A DNA stretch of 64,000 nucleotides, from positions 1,935,501 to 1,999,500 of the forward strand of contig NZ_CP038271.1 of assembly GCF_004571195.1 (NCBI RefSeq), given 5' to 3'. The DNA is from Legionella geestiana. GTDB lineage: Bacteria > Pseudomonadota > Gammaproteobacteria > Legionellales > Legionellaceae. The notes beneath the pieces are model-generated. The model searched no databases, had not been told where the DNA came from, and saw only the letters and a list, made by a program, of their open reading frames with translations. Position numbers and translations under genes: made by a program. This document shows positions 45,669-54,497 of this stretch, in pieces; the first letter of the stretch is position 1; each line of letters begins with the position of its first letter.

Positions 45669-46043
45669 ATGCATCAACTAACCCAATTAAATCAAAAGAA
45701 CTTTTTACTGATGGGATTAATGGTTTTGGCTTTGATGTTAGTCACCCATCCTGCTTTGGCGGTATCAGCGGGTGGCGGTCTTCCCTTTGATTCATGGCTG
45801 ACTAAAATCCAGAAGTCTATCACTGGCCCCTTTGCCTTTAGTGCAGCCATTATTGGTCTGGTAGCAGCAGGGGCAACCCTCATTTTTGGTGGTGAATTAA
45901 ATGGATTTATGCGAAGTCTTATCTTTTTTGTTCTGGTGCTCGCATTTTTAGTCGCCGCTCAAAATACCATGACTGCCATTACTGGCAAGGGTGCTGAAAT
46001 CACCAAGCCCTCAAACGCAATTGTTCAAGGTGTCCAGCCATGA
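45669..46043 (+). CDS. trbC: TrbC, major pilin precursor (VirB2 type)
   Basis: A 124-residue prepilin with a long leader ([23 protein letters not shown]) and two hydrophobic helices ([35 protein letters not shown]) separated by a short turn, the VirB2/TrbC fold. In IncP systems TrbC is cut and cyclised by TraF, and a traF gene is present downstream. The stop overlaps the trbD start (ATGA). Confidence 0.9.
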   Translation: MHQLTQLNQKNFLLMGLMVLALMLVTHPALAVSAGGGLPFDSWLTKIQKSITGPFAFSAAIIGLVAAGATLIFGGELNGFMRSLIFFVLVLAFLVAAQNTMTAITGKGAEITKPSNAIVQGVQP

Positions 46044-46339
46044 GTCTGCGCACAATCCCAATCCGTCGTTGTGGAAACCGCCCAAGTCTTTTTATGGGCG
46101 GTGACCGAGAGCTGGTGATGTTCTCAGGTTTGCTGTCTGCCATTCTGGTATTTGCAGCTCAAGACTGGCTGGCGGCTTTTGTTGGGGTGTTGATGTGGTT
46201 TTCCGCCTTGAAAGGGCTTCGTCTTATGGCCAAATCCGACCCATCCATGCGAGCGATTTATCTGAGACAAAGACGCTATCAATCCTGGTATCCAGCACGT
46301 TCAACTCCTTTCAAGATTAATCGAAGAGGTTATCAATGA
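46040..46339 (+). CDS. trbD: TrbD, VirB3-type membrane protein
   Basis: A 99-residue VirB3-like inner-membrane protein. The conserved N terminus reads [20 protein letters not shown], followed by two hydrophobic segments ([19 protein letters not shown] and [18 protein letters not shown]). It anchors the TrbE ATPase. Overlaps trbC and trbE by 4 bp each. Confidence 0.9.
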   Translation: MSLRTIPIRRCGNRPSLFMGGDRELVMFSGLLSAILVFAAQDWLAAFVGVLMWFSALKGLRLMAKSDPSMRAIYLRQRRYQSWYPARSTPFKINRRGYQ

Positions 46340-48861
46340 TTGAATTAATCAGTTTTCTAATCAGCATCACCGGTCTTGTTCTTTTAACTCTGCTGTTTTG
46401 GGAAATCCGCTTGAAAACAGGCGCCCGACTGTTAAAAAAGCACCGTTCGCACAAGGCAGGTCTTGCCGATTTACTTAACTATGCTGCCGTAATTGATGAT
46501 GGAGTGGTTGTTTGTAAAAACGGCTCATTCATGGCTGCCTGGCTATATAGTGGTGAAGACATTGCCAATACCACCGATGGGGCGCGTGAAATGCTTTCAT
46601 TCCGACTCAATCAGGCAATGTCTTCCATGGGCAATGGCTGGATGATCCATGTTGATGCGGTGCGACGGGCAGCACCCGGTTACAGCGATAAAAATCATTC
46701 CCATTTTCCTGATGCTATTTCCCTGGCTGTTGATGAAGAAAGACGGATGCTGTTTGAGCAGATGGGAACCCTGTATGAGGGGTACTTCGTGATTACCTTG
46801 ACCTGGTTTCCCCCGGTGTTGGCACAGAAGCGTTTTGTTGAGCTGATGTTTGATGACGATGGCATTCATTTGAGTGATAAAGCCAAAACCGCTCGATTGA
46901 TTGATGAATTTAAACAATCCTGTCGGAATTTTGAGTCGCGCCTCAGTGCGGGGCTTCATCTTGAAAGATTGTGCGCAGAAAAAGAGGCTGATTCGCTCGC
47001 CCATGATAATTTTTTAAGACATTTACAATTTTGCATCACCGGCCTTAATCATCCGGTTAACCTGCCCAAGAACCCCATTTATCTGGATGCCCTGATTGGC
47101 GGTCAAGAGCTGGTTACCGGGATTACCCCTAAAATTGGCCGAAAGTTCATTCAATGCGTGGCAATTGAAGGTTTTCCCATGGAGTCTTATCCCGGGATTT
47201 TAACCGCACTCACTCAATTGCCGGTCGAATACCGCTGGAGTTCTCGCTTTATTTTTATGGATGCACACGAGGCTGTCGCGCATTTCACCAAATATCGTAA
47301 GAAATGGAAGCAAAAGGTCAGAGGCTTTTTTGATCAAGTGTTTAATAACAACTCCGGGGTGATTGATGAAGATGCTCTGGATATGGTGAAAGATGCACAA
47401 TCGGCCATTGCCGAAACCAATTCCGGCATGGTCGGTCAGGGCTATTACACCTCGGTGGTTATCCTGATGGATGAAGACAGGGCTTTGGTTGAAAAGGCCG
47501 CTTTGATGATTGAAAAAAATATCAATGCATTGGGCTTTAGCGCAAGAACCGAAACCATTAATACCCTTGATGCCTTCATGGGCAGCCTGCCAGGTCACGG
47601 GGTTGAAAATATTCGAAGGCCTTTGATTAACACCATGAATCTGGCTGATTTGTTACCCACATCCAGCATTTGGACAGGCGAGAATAAGGCACCATGCCCC
47701 TTGTTTCCGGCACTGTCACCACCTTTGCTTCATTGTGTCACCAGCGGTAATACGCCTTTCAGGCTGAACCTGCATGTCAGAGACTTGGGTCATGGCATCA
47801 TGTTTGGCCCAACCCGATCGGGTAAATCGACCCATCTCGGTTTAATTGCTTTGTCTTGGCGGCGGTATAAAGAAGCGCGTATTTACTCTTTTGATAAAGG
47901 CATGTCGATGTACCCGACTTGCCGGGCAACGGGTGGCGAGCATTACACCATCGCTGATAAAGCCTCAACGTTAGCCTTTGCGCCGCTGCAGTTTTTAGCA
48001 ACAAAAGGTGACAGGGCATGGGCTATGGAATGGATTGATACTATTTTGGCTTTGAATGGCTTAAATACAACGCCCGCCCAGCGCAATGAGATTGGCTATG
48101 CCATTATGAGCATGCATCAAAGTGGTTCTAAAACCTTATCCGATTTTGTCATGACGATTCAGGATGAACCTATTCGTGAAACGTTCAAACAATACACCAT
48201 TGACGGTCTGATGGGGCACTTATTGGATGCTAAAAGCGATGGTCTGGGATTATCTTCCTTCATGACCTTCGAAATCGAGCACTTGATGGGCTTGGGCGAG
48301 AAATTTGCCTTGCCAGTATTGCTGTATTTGTTTAGACGGATTGAAACATCACTGGATGGCAGACCAACCCTTATCTTGTTGGATGAAGCATGGCTGATGT
48401 TGGCACATCCGGTATTTAAAAACAAAATCGCTGAATGGCTGGATTCCATGGCCAAGAAAAACTGCGTGGTCTTTATGGCAACACAACATTTATCCCACGC
48501 TGCAGGCTCAGGCATTCTTGACGTTATCGTTGAATCTACTGCTACCAAAATCTTTTTACCCAATCTTTTTGCCCGTGATCCAGAAACGAGGTTGATTTAT
48601 GAGCGCATGGGCTTAAACCCGCGACAAATTGACATCATCGCCACCGCCCAACCCAAACGCGATTACTACTATGTCAGTGAAAAAGGCCAGCGGCTTTATC
48701 AGCTCGCATTGGGGCCGAGGGCGTTAGCTTTCGTTGGGGCAACTGATCCTGATTCTATCGCGCGGATGAAACAGCTGGAGCAACAATTTGGCGACCAATG
48801 GGTGAATTACTGGCTCCTGGAAAAAGGGCTTTCGATGAACCAATACGGAGAAGCAGCATGA
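46336..48861 (+). CDS. trbE: TrbE, VirB4-type ATPase
   Basis: An 841-residue pilus and channel assembly ATPase. It has an N-terminal membrane segment (LISITGLVLLTLLFWEI), the CagE/VirB4 middle domain (IQCVAIEGFPMESYPGIL), Walker A (GHGIMFGPTRSGKSTHL) and Walker B (PTLILLDEAWLML), followed by VFMATQHLSHAAGSG. The fused VirB3-like element is absent because trbD is separate. Coupled by ATGA to trbF. Confidence 0.95.
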   Translation: MIELISFLISITGLVLLTLLFWEIRLKTGARLLKKHRSHKAGLADLLNYAAVIDDGVVVCKNGSFMAAWLYSGEDIANTTDGAREMLSFRLNQAMSSMGNGWMIHVDAVRRAAPGYSDKNHSHFPDAISLAVDEERRMLFEQMGTLYEGYFVITLTWFPPVLAQKRFVELMFDDDGIHLSDKAKTARLIDEFKQSCRNFESRLSAGLHLERLCAEKEADSLAHDNFLRHLQFCITGLNHPVNLPKNPIYLDALIGGQELVTGITPKIGRKFIQCVAIEGFPMESYPGILTALTQLPVEYRWSSRFIFMDAHEAVAHFTKYRKKWKQKVRGFFDQVFNNNSGVIDEDALDMVKDAQSAIAETNSGMVGQGYYTSVVILMDEDRALVEKAALMIEKNINALGFSARTETINTLDAFMGSLPGHGVENIRRPLINTMNLADLLPTSSIWTGENKAPCPLFPALSPPLLHCVTSGNTPFRLNLHVRDLGHGIMFGPTRSGKSTHLGLIALSWRRYKEARIYSFDKGMSMYPTCRATGGEHYTIADKASTLAFAPLQFLATKGDRAWAMEWIDTILALNGLNTTPAQRNEIGYAIMSMHQSGSKTLSDFVMTIQDEPIRETFKQYTIDGLMGHLLDAKSDGLGLSSFMTFEIEHLMGLGEKFALPVLLYLFRRIETSLDGRPTLILLDEAWLMLAHPVFKNKIAEWLDSMAKKNCVVFMATQHLSHAAGSGILDVIVESTATKIFLPNLFARDPETRLIYERMGLNPRQIDIIATAQPKRDYYYVSEKGQRLYQLALGPRALAFVGATDPDSIARMKQLEQQFGDQWVNYWLLEKGLSMNQYGEAA

Positions 48862-49592
48862 ATAAAATCAGACAATGGCTTAAACCAGAATCCAGGAAAC
48901 TAAGGCTAACCGATAACCCTTATCTCAATGCCAAAAGGGCCTGGAATACCCACACCGCAGGCTTGATGAAATCACTGCAAATCTGGCAGCTGGTCAGTCT
49001 CGCAAGTTTACTGGTAACGCTTGCTGCCGTGGGTGGATTGATTGCGATAGGAAGTCAGTCCAAGTTTATCCCGCTGGTCTTTCAACAAGATTACAGTGGT
49101 AACACCCTCTCGGTCACTCGTGCTGACAGGCTTGGGCAGGCAAGCATTGATGATTACCGCACCACCGCAGCCCATTTCATTGAGAACCTTCGCGTTGTCA
49201 GTGCTGATAGCGAGCTGCAGAAAAAAGCAGTCTTTCAGGTTTATGCCTGGTTAAACCAAAACGATGCGGCTCTCACCAAGGTTCAGGAATTCTATAGCGA
49301 CAAGCAACAGTCCAATCCCTTTGAAAGAGCGGCCCACGAGCTGGTCAGCATCGAGATTCGATCGGTTCTGCAAGAGACTGAGGACACTTGGCAGGTTGAT
49401 TGGATAGAAACGGTTAGAAATCGTGATGGAACCATTAAACAAAAGCCTGCATTAATGAAGGCCCTTGTCACCATGTATCAGGAAAATGAAGTCAATGACA
49501 TCGGAAGCGATCTCATCTTGAAAAACCCGCACCTGATTTATATCCGCGACTTTAACTGGTCTTATGACTTAAAACATGGAGAAAACGCATGA
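48858..49592 (+). CDS. trbF: TrbF, VirB8-type inner-membrane scaffold
   Basis: A 244-residue bitopic protein: short cytoplasmic N terminus, one TM (LQIWQLVSLASLLVTLAAVG) and a periplasmic NTF2-like VirB8 domain (NPFERAAHELVSIEIRSVLQ, WQVDWIETVRNRDG). The ATG at 48858 is used because it overlaps the trbE stop; a longer reading starts inside trbE. The stop overlaps trbG. Confidence 0.92.
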   Translation: MNKIRQWLKPESRKLRLTDNPYLNAKRAWNTHTAGLMKSLQIWQLVSLASLLVTLAAVGGLIAIGSQSKFIPLVFQQDYSGNTLSVTRADRLGQASIDDYRTTAAHFIENLRVVSADSELQKKAVFQVYAWLNQNDAALTKVQEFYSDKQQSNPFERAAHELVSIEIRSVLQETEDTWQVDWIETVRNRDGTIKQKPALMKALVTMYQENEVNDIGSDLILKNPHLIYIRDFNWSYDLKHGENA

Positions 49593-50464
49593 AAAAATTA
49601 ATCCTTTCATTGGGCTTATTGCTGCCGCTGGCGGGTTTTTCTCAGGACAATAATGAACTTGCCAACCTTTATTTTTCCACCAATGTGCCTGAATTCTCTG
49701 CTCATGACAAGTTGGCTTTGAATATTGCCGAGCGCTTTCAACAAGGTGATAAAACCAGCAAGCCCTTTCAATCTACTGATGGCTCGGTCAGCTTTGTTTA
49801 TGGTTCCGGCCAAATCAGAGTGGTCTGCGCACCCTTGCAGGTCTGTGATATCTCCTTGCAGCCCGGGGAAGAGTTTAACGACATGAATGTGGGCGATCCG
49901 CGCTTTATGGTTGAACCTTCGATTACAGGCACAGGCTTCAATCAACAAATCCATTTGCTGATTAAACCTAAAGATGCCGGACTTGATACTTCGCTCGTAG
50001 TCACCACCGACAGAAGAACCTACCATTTCCGGTTAAAGTCTGATCGCTATGACTTTATGCCTTATGTTTCCTTTACCTATCCTGATGAGGCGAAAGCCAA
50101 ATGGCAGATGCTTAAACGCATGCAGGCTGAACAAAAAAAGGAAAACACCTTTGCTGAAACCAATGAATACCTTGGCAATCTGAATTTCAATTACAGGATT
50201 CAAGGCAACGCGCGGTTTAAACCGGTTCGCGTTTATAACAATGGTGTTAAAACCATTATTGAAATGGCGGCTAGCATGTCGCAAAACGAAGCTCCTGCCC
50301 TCTTGGTTTTGCGCAGCGGCGGTCTTTTTAAAAAATCTGAATCGGTGATGGTGAATTATAGGCTACAGGGGTGTCGCTACATTGTAGATAACGTGTTTGA
50401 CAAAGCCATTCTGGTTATTGGCAGTGGCTCAACACAAGAAAAAATTACCATTACGAGGTGCTAA
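49589..50464 (+). CDS. trbG: TrbG, VirB9-type outer-membrane complex protein
   Basis: A 291-residue periplasmic/outer-membrane core subunit with signal peptide (MKKLILSLGLLLPLAGFS). SVSFVYGSGQIRVVCAPLQV and FMVEPSITG are in the N-terminal domain. The C-terminal VirB9 domain has NFNYRIQGNARFKPVRVYNN and IEMAASMSQNEAPAL, ending VNYRLQGCRYIVDNVFDKAI. It pairs with TrbH and TrbI in the outer core. Confidence 0.92.
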   Translation: MKKLILSLGLLLPLAGFSQDNNELANLYFSTNVPEFSAHDKLALNIAERFQQGDKTSKPFQSTDGSVSFVYGSGQIRVVCAPLQVCDISLQPGEEFNDMNVGDPRFMVEPSITGTGFNQQIHLLIKPKDAGLDTSLVVTTDRRTYHFRLKSDRYDFMPYVSFTYPDEAKAKWQMLKRMQAEQKKENTFAETNEYLGNLNFNYRIQGNARFKPVRVYNNGVKTIIEMAASMSQNEAPALLVLRSGGLFKKSESVMVNYRLQGCRYIVDNVFDKAILVIGSGSTQEKITITRC

Positions 50465-50466
50465 CG

Positions 50467-50877
50467 ATGAAAAAAATCAGTCTGTTGCTTCTGATTGTTC
50501 TGTTATCCAGCTGTACAACGATGCGTTATGGCAATTTTACTGCACCATCGCAAGGCAAGGATATTTATCTGGCTCAAGATGCGGTAATGCAAATAACCCG
50601 TATTTACCCACCAGCGCAGAATACCTTTCGCCTAAACCAAAAGGTAACGGATGGTTTCGGGATGAATCTTATCCATGAGATGCGAAAAAAAGGTTATGGC
50701 GTGATTGAAAACGTCCAGCCAAGACAAAATGCCAATTTTTTCTATGTTGTGGATGAACTTGAACCCGGCCAACTGTATCGAGTCAGCCTGTATATCAACA
50801 CGCAGGCTTTGAGCAGGCTTTATGAAAGCCGCAAGAACCAGCTCACCCCGGTTAGCGCCTGGTCACACAAGGAGTAA
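50467..50877 (+). CDS. trbH: TrbH, lipoprotein of the transfer channel (VirB7 role)
   Basis: A 136-residue lipoprotein. The lipobox is LLLLIVLLSSCTTMRYGNF, with Cys near residue 17. The position between trbG and trbI and the length match TrbH of RP4. GRs of a longer frame upstream lie inside trbG, so the ATG at 50467 is used. It likely stabilises TrbG at the outer membrane. Confidence 0.85.
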   Translation: MKKISLLLLIVLLSSCTTMRYGNFTAPSQGKDIYLAQDAVMQITRIYPPAQNTFRLNQKVTDGFGMNLIHEMRKKGYGVIENVQPRQNANFFYVVDELEPGQLYRVSLYINTQALSRLYESRKNQLTPVSAWSHKE

Positions 50878-50882
50878 TGTTG

Positions 50883-52124
50883 ATGAAGCCAAATAAAGAT
50901 TTGCTATCTCCTGATTCTTCGCCGCAAAAGCTCAATACTGCAGGCGTGAAAAGAGTCAATAACCTGCCATTGGTCATTGCTATTGGTGTTCTAACCGTAT
51001 TTGTCTTGCTGATTGCTTTGGTGGCCTATAAGCGGGGCAATGCACAGAATCAGGTCGTAGAGCCGGTGAAAATTGCCAGCGCCAAAAAAAATACTTTAAG
51101 CCTTGCCAATGAGGTTGTGGGAAACCATAAGGCAGGTGTTTTGCCTGCCCTTGCAGAAATTCAACCCGCTAGGCCATTAACTGACTTACCTGCCCCCATG
51201 CCCAAGCCCATGGATATCGAAGATCAAACTGTTTCAGACACTGAAATAGAACGTATCCGGCAGGAAAAAACGCAGGACTTTGAAGAAGCAGTCAAAGCTA
51301 AAACCGCCATCATGGTTGATAACACTCGCTTGAACAATAAAGAGCAATCACGATCTGTACCAGCCAATCAGAGTATTGCCATGGATATGGACGTGGCCTC
51401 TACCTTCAAGGCACAGCTGCAAGTTCTACAGGAAAGGCAAAACGCCAAACCGGTGGCTCTGAATATAGGCGGTGACGAAAACGAGATGCGTTGGCATTTA
51501 AACTCAAAGCTTGAAAATCCCAATAGCCGATTTGAGTTGCGGGCAGGCTCTGTTATTCCCGGCGTGATGATTAGCGGCATTTCCTCGGAATTACCGGGAC
51601 AAATCATCGGTCAGGTATCACAGAATGTTTATGACACGCCAACAGGCAAACATCTGTTAATACCGCAAGGCACAAAACTGATAGGGGTTTATTCCAGCGA
51701 TGTGAGCTTTGGTCAAAATTCGGTGCTGGTTGCATGGCAACGGCTGGTTTTCCCGGATGGTAAAGCGCTGGATATTGGCTCTATGCCCGGTGCGGATAGT
51801 GCGGGTTTCGCTGGTTATCGCGATCAGGTAGATCATCATTACGCAAGAATTTATGGCTCTGCACTTTTGATGTCAGGGATTGTGGCCGGCATTACCTACG
51901 GCCAAAACAACAATCAAGCCAATCAATACGGCTTTGCCCAGCCAACTGCGGGCAGTGTCTTAAGTCAGGCCTTAGGCCAGCAATTGGGGGAAGTGACCTC
52001 GCAGCTGGTATCCAAAAATCTGAATGTCTCGCCGACTATCAATATCCGTCCTGGCTACCGCTTCAATATTATCGTGGTGAAAGACTTAACCTTTAACCGG
52101 CCTTATCGCCAATTTGCTTATTAA
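50883..52124 (+). CDS. trbI: TrbI, VirB10-type core protein
   Basis: A 413-residue energy-sensing core subunit spanning both membranes. One TM near the N terminus (LPLVIAIGVLTVFVLLIALV) is followed by a Pro-rich periplasmic linker (PARPLTDLPAPMPKPMDIED) and the VirB10 beta-barrel (ELRAGSVIPGVMISGISSEL, HLLIPQGTKLIGVYSSDVSF, INIRPGYRFNIIVVKDLTF). The start at 50883 gives AAGGAG the normal spacing; the ATG six bases earlier is too close. Confidence 0.93.
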   Translation: MKPNKDLLSPDSSPQKLNTAGVKRVNNLPLVIAIGVLTVFVLLIALVAYKRGNAQNQVVEPVKIASAKKNTLSLANEVVGNHKAGVLPALAEIQPARPLTDLPAPMPKPMDIEDQTVSDTEIERIRQEKTQDFEEAVKAKTAIMVDNTRLNNKEQSRSVPANQSIAMDMDVASTFKAQLQVLQERQNAKPVALNIGGDENEMRWHLNSKLENPNSRFELRAGSVIPGVMISGISSELPGQIIGQVSQNVYDTPTGKHLLIPQGTKLIGVYSSDVSFGQNSVLVAWQRLVFPDGKALDIGSMPGADSAGFAGYRDQVDHHYARIYGSALLMSGIVAGITYGQNNNQANQYGFAQPTAGSVLSQALGQQLGEVTSQLVSKNLNVSPTINIRPGYRFNIIVVKDLTFNRPYRQFAY

Positions 52125-52139
52125 TAAAGGAGAAAAGTT

Positions 52140-52880
52140 ATGAAATTTAAAATGATGCTGATTTATTTTTGGTCGCTTCATGCCGTTGCATCGGGTGCGC
52201 CCGTTTTTGATGTAGCAAACTGGCTTCAAAACGGACGAATGATCATGACCCAAGCGAATGAATACAAAACGCAAATCGATCAATATAAAAATCAGGTTAA
52301 CCAGTACCAAAATATGCTGGATAACACCAGGTCACTGACTTCATTCGAATGGGACAATGCCAATTCGATTATTAATAATTTGCTTGAATCGACCAATACC
52401 ATTGACTATTACAAGCAAGAAGCAGGCAGCCTCCAAGGCTATCTTGACCGATTTCAAAGTCAGGAATATTACCAAAATACCGCCTGTTTTAATGGCAGTG
52501 GCCAATGTTCAGCTGAAGAACTCAGAAAAATTAAACAAGCAAGACTTGCGTCTTCCGTTGCTGAAAAACGAGCCAATGATGCCATGCTCAAAGGCATTGA
52601 TAAGCAGCAACAAAGCTTAAAAGCAGATTCCGCTAAACTCCGTACCTTGCAATCTCAAGCGCAAAGTGCCGAAGGTCAAAAACAGGCATTGCAAGCCGCC
52701 TCGCAATTAGCCAGTCAACAAAACCACCAGCTCATGCAGATTCGGGGCTTATTGATGGCACAACAAAATGCTCAAGCAGTAAAAGATGCGGCCAGCGCTG
52801 ACAAGGAAGCCATTCAGGCAGCCGGAGATGAGCGTTTTCGTGCCGGGTCTTATCACAAAAGTTCAGGAAAAAAATGGTAA
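52140..52880 (+). CDS. trbJ: TrbJ, VirB5-type minor pilus protein
   Basis: A 246-residue secreted, mostly helical protein with a signal peptide (MKFKMMLIYFWSLHAVASGA). VFDVANWLQNGRMIMTQANE is the standard TrbJ start. Long Gln-rich helices follow (YKTQIDQYKNQVNQYQNMLD). The last ~22 residues (GDERFRAGSYHKSSGKKW) are nearly repeated at the end of the next protein, TrbK. VirB5-type proteins sit at the pilus tip and contact recipients. Confidence 0.88.
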   Translation: MKFKMMLIYFWSLHAVASGAPVFDVANWLQNGRMIMTQANEYKTQIDQYKNQVNQYQNMLDNTRSLTSFEWDNANSIINNLLESTNTIDYYKQEAGSLQGYLDRFQSQEYYQNTACFNGSGQCSAEELRKIKQARLASSVAEKRANDAMLKGIDKQQQSLKADSAKLRTLQSQAQSAEGQKQALQAASQLASQQNHQLMQIRGLLMAQQNAQAVKDAASADKEAIQAAGDERFRAGSYHKSSGKKW

Positions 52881-52906
52881 TTCAATTCAAACAACAAGGA
52901 GAAGCA

Positions 52907-53119
52907 ATGAAAAAATTAGGTCTATCCATAGCAGTTATGGTGTGTTTAATTACTGGCTGTGACAGCGCAGAAACCAAAGCCCAAAAGAAAGCGGAGCATT
53001 TGGCCTCGCTTACCTGTGAAAGCAGCAGAGAAGGACGAAGCACTGAGGAACTGCAAGCCATTGGGGATGCCTGCTTCAAGCGAGGCTCTTTTACCAAAAG
53101 TTCCGGGAAAAAATGGTGA
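52907..53119 (+). CDS. trbK: TrbK, small lipoprotein, probable entry exclusion
   Basis: A 70-residue lipoprotein (lipobox VCLITGCDSAE). In RP4, trbK lies between trbJ and trbL and encodes the entry-exclusion lipoprotein; the position here is identical. An AAGGAG precedes the ATG at 52907. The C terminus GDACFKRGSFTKSSGKKW nearly copies that of TrbJ, which would fit two proteins of one exclusion or docking interaction. The sequence itself is too short for firm family assignment. Confidence 0.75.
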   Translation: MKKLGLSIAVMVCLITGCDSAETKAQKKAEHLASLTCESSREGRSTEELQAIGDACFKRGSFTKSSGKKW

Positions 53120-53123
53120 TCTT

Positions 53124-54497
53124 ATGAAAAAACCGACAGTCACCTGTTTAATCACACTCTTTCTACTGGGATTTTCCATTAGCAGTTATGCCCAAGGCAC
53201 GGGTATGGATAGCAGAGATTTACTGGATAATATCCTGTATCGGTTTTCTACCACAGCATCCATGTGGAGCAAAACCTTGCTTGACTATGCCCGTTACCTC
53301 TTTTGGTCTTTGGCCTTAATCAGCATGGTCTGGACATATGGTCTTATGGCCTTGAGGCAGGCAGACATTCAAGAGTTTCTCGCTGAAACAGTGCGGTTTT
53401 TTGTGGTTGTCGGCTTTTTCTATTGGCTGTTAGACAATGGCCCGGCCATTGCAACGGCCATTATGGATTCCATGCGTAAACTCGCAGCCAATGCCTCGGG
53501 CATTGATGCGCATGTATCCCCTTCGGATATTGTCGATGTGGGTTTTGATATCGTTTCCAAGGCCATTGATAACTCATCCATTTGGTCGCCAGCCGCAACC
53601 ACCGTTGGTTTGATAGTCGCCGGGCTGATTTTGGTGGTATTGGCGCTGGTCAGTATTAACATGCTGATAGTCCTTATCACCGCATGGATTTTAACCTATG
53701 GCGGCATCATTTTATTAGGCTTCGGTGGAGGCCGTTGGACACAGGATATTGCCATACAATATTACAAAACTGTGCTGGGTATTGCCCTGCAGGCTTTTGC
53801 GATGATTTTGATTATCGGTATTGGTAAGTCTTTTGTTGATCAATATTATGCTGCCATGGCGAAGGACATTTTGCTGAAAGAAATGTTTGTCATGCTGGTC
53901 GTTGCCATTCTTTTACTGGTGCTTGTTAATAAAATACCACCTGTATTAAGCGGTATTGTCAGCGGTGGTGGCTCAGGTGGTGGAGGTGGTCTGGGCTTGG
54001 GCAGTGCCTTGGGGGCTGCAGGCATAGCAGGTGCCGCTCTCGCCTCTGCTGCCGGCACTGTAGGCACTGAGAGTGCCGGTGGTTTATCAGCATTGAAGGC
54101 CGCCTTCAATGCTGCATCGCAAAGCAGCACAGGATCTGGTTCAGATGGCGGTTCCAGTCCTAAATCTGGCCGATTAAGTGAGGCCATGGGACGGGCGACT
54201 CAATTTGCCGGTCACTTCGGCTCTCATTTGGCCTCAGGTGCCGCAGAAGTCGCACGTGAAAAAGCAAATTCTATAAAAGAGGCCTTCTCGGCAAAAGTTG
54301 CAGAAACCACCGGCGGTAAAGTCGCCGATGCCATTCATCAACGAATGGATGCCAACAATGACTCATCACCACCTGAGCCATCAGACTCACCCGCCTCAAA
54401 CATCAGCTCCATGGGTGCGCCAGAAGGAAGTTTTAGTGCAGGCACTGATGAAGTCAGTCAGTTTGTTAATCGCAAGGCCGCAGGAGATAGCCAATGA
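53124..54497 (+). CDS. trbL: TrbL, VirB6-type polytopic membrane protein
   Basis: A 457-residue inner-membrane channel subunit. It has a signal-like N terminus (TCLITLFLLGFSISSYAQ), then five or more TM helices (LFWSLALISMVWTYGLMA, TVGLIVAGLILVVLALVS, VITAWILTYGGIILLGFGGG region, MFVMLVVAILLLVLVN). A Gly/Ser/Ala-rich segment (SGGGSGGGGGLGLGSALG) and a long polar C-terminal tail follow, typical of TrbL. The ATG at 53124 is 4 bp after trbK; a longer frame begins inside trbK. Stop overlaps traG. Confidence 0.9.
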   Translation: MKKPTVTCLITLFLLGFSISSYAQGTGMDSRDLLDNILYRFSTTASMWSKTLLDYARYLFWSLALISMVWTYGLMALRQADIQEFLAETVRFFVVVGFFYWLLDNGPAIATAIMDSMRKLAANASGIDAHVSPSDIVDVGFDIVSKAIDNSSIWSPAATTVGLIVAGLILVVLALVSINMLIVLITAWILTYGGIILLGFGGGRWTQDIAIQYYKTVLGIALQAFAMILIIGIGKSFVDQYYAAMAKDILLKEMFVMLVVAILLLVLVNKIPPVLSGIVSGGGSGGGGGLGLGSALGAAGIAGAALASAAGTVGTESAGGLSALKAAFNAASQSSTGSGSDGGSSPKSGRLSEAMGRATQFAGHFGSHLASGAAEVAREKANSIKEAFSAKVAETTGGKVADAIHQRMDANNDSSPPEPSDSPASNISSMGAPEGSFSAGTDEVSQFVNRKAAGDSQ

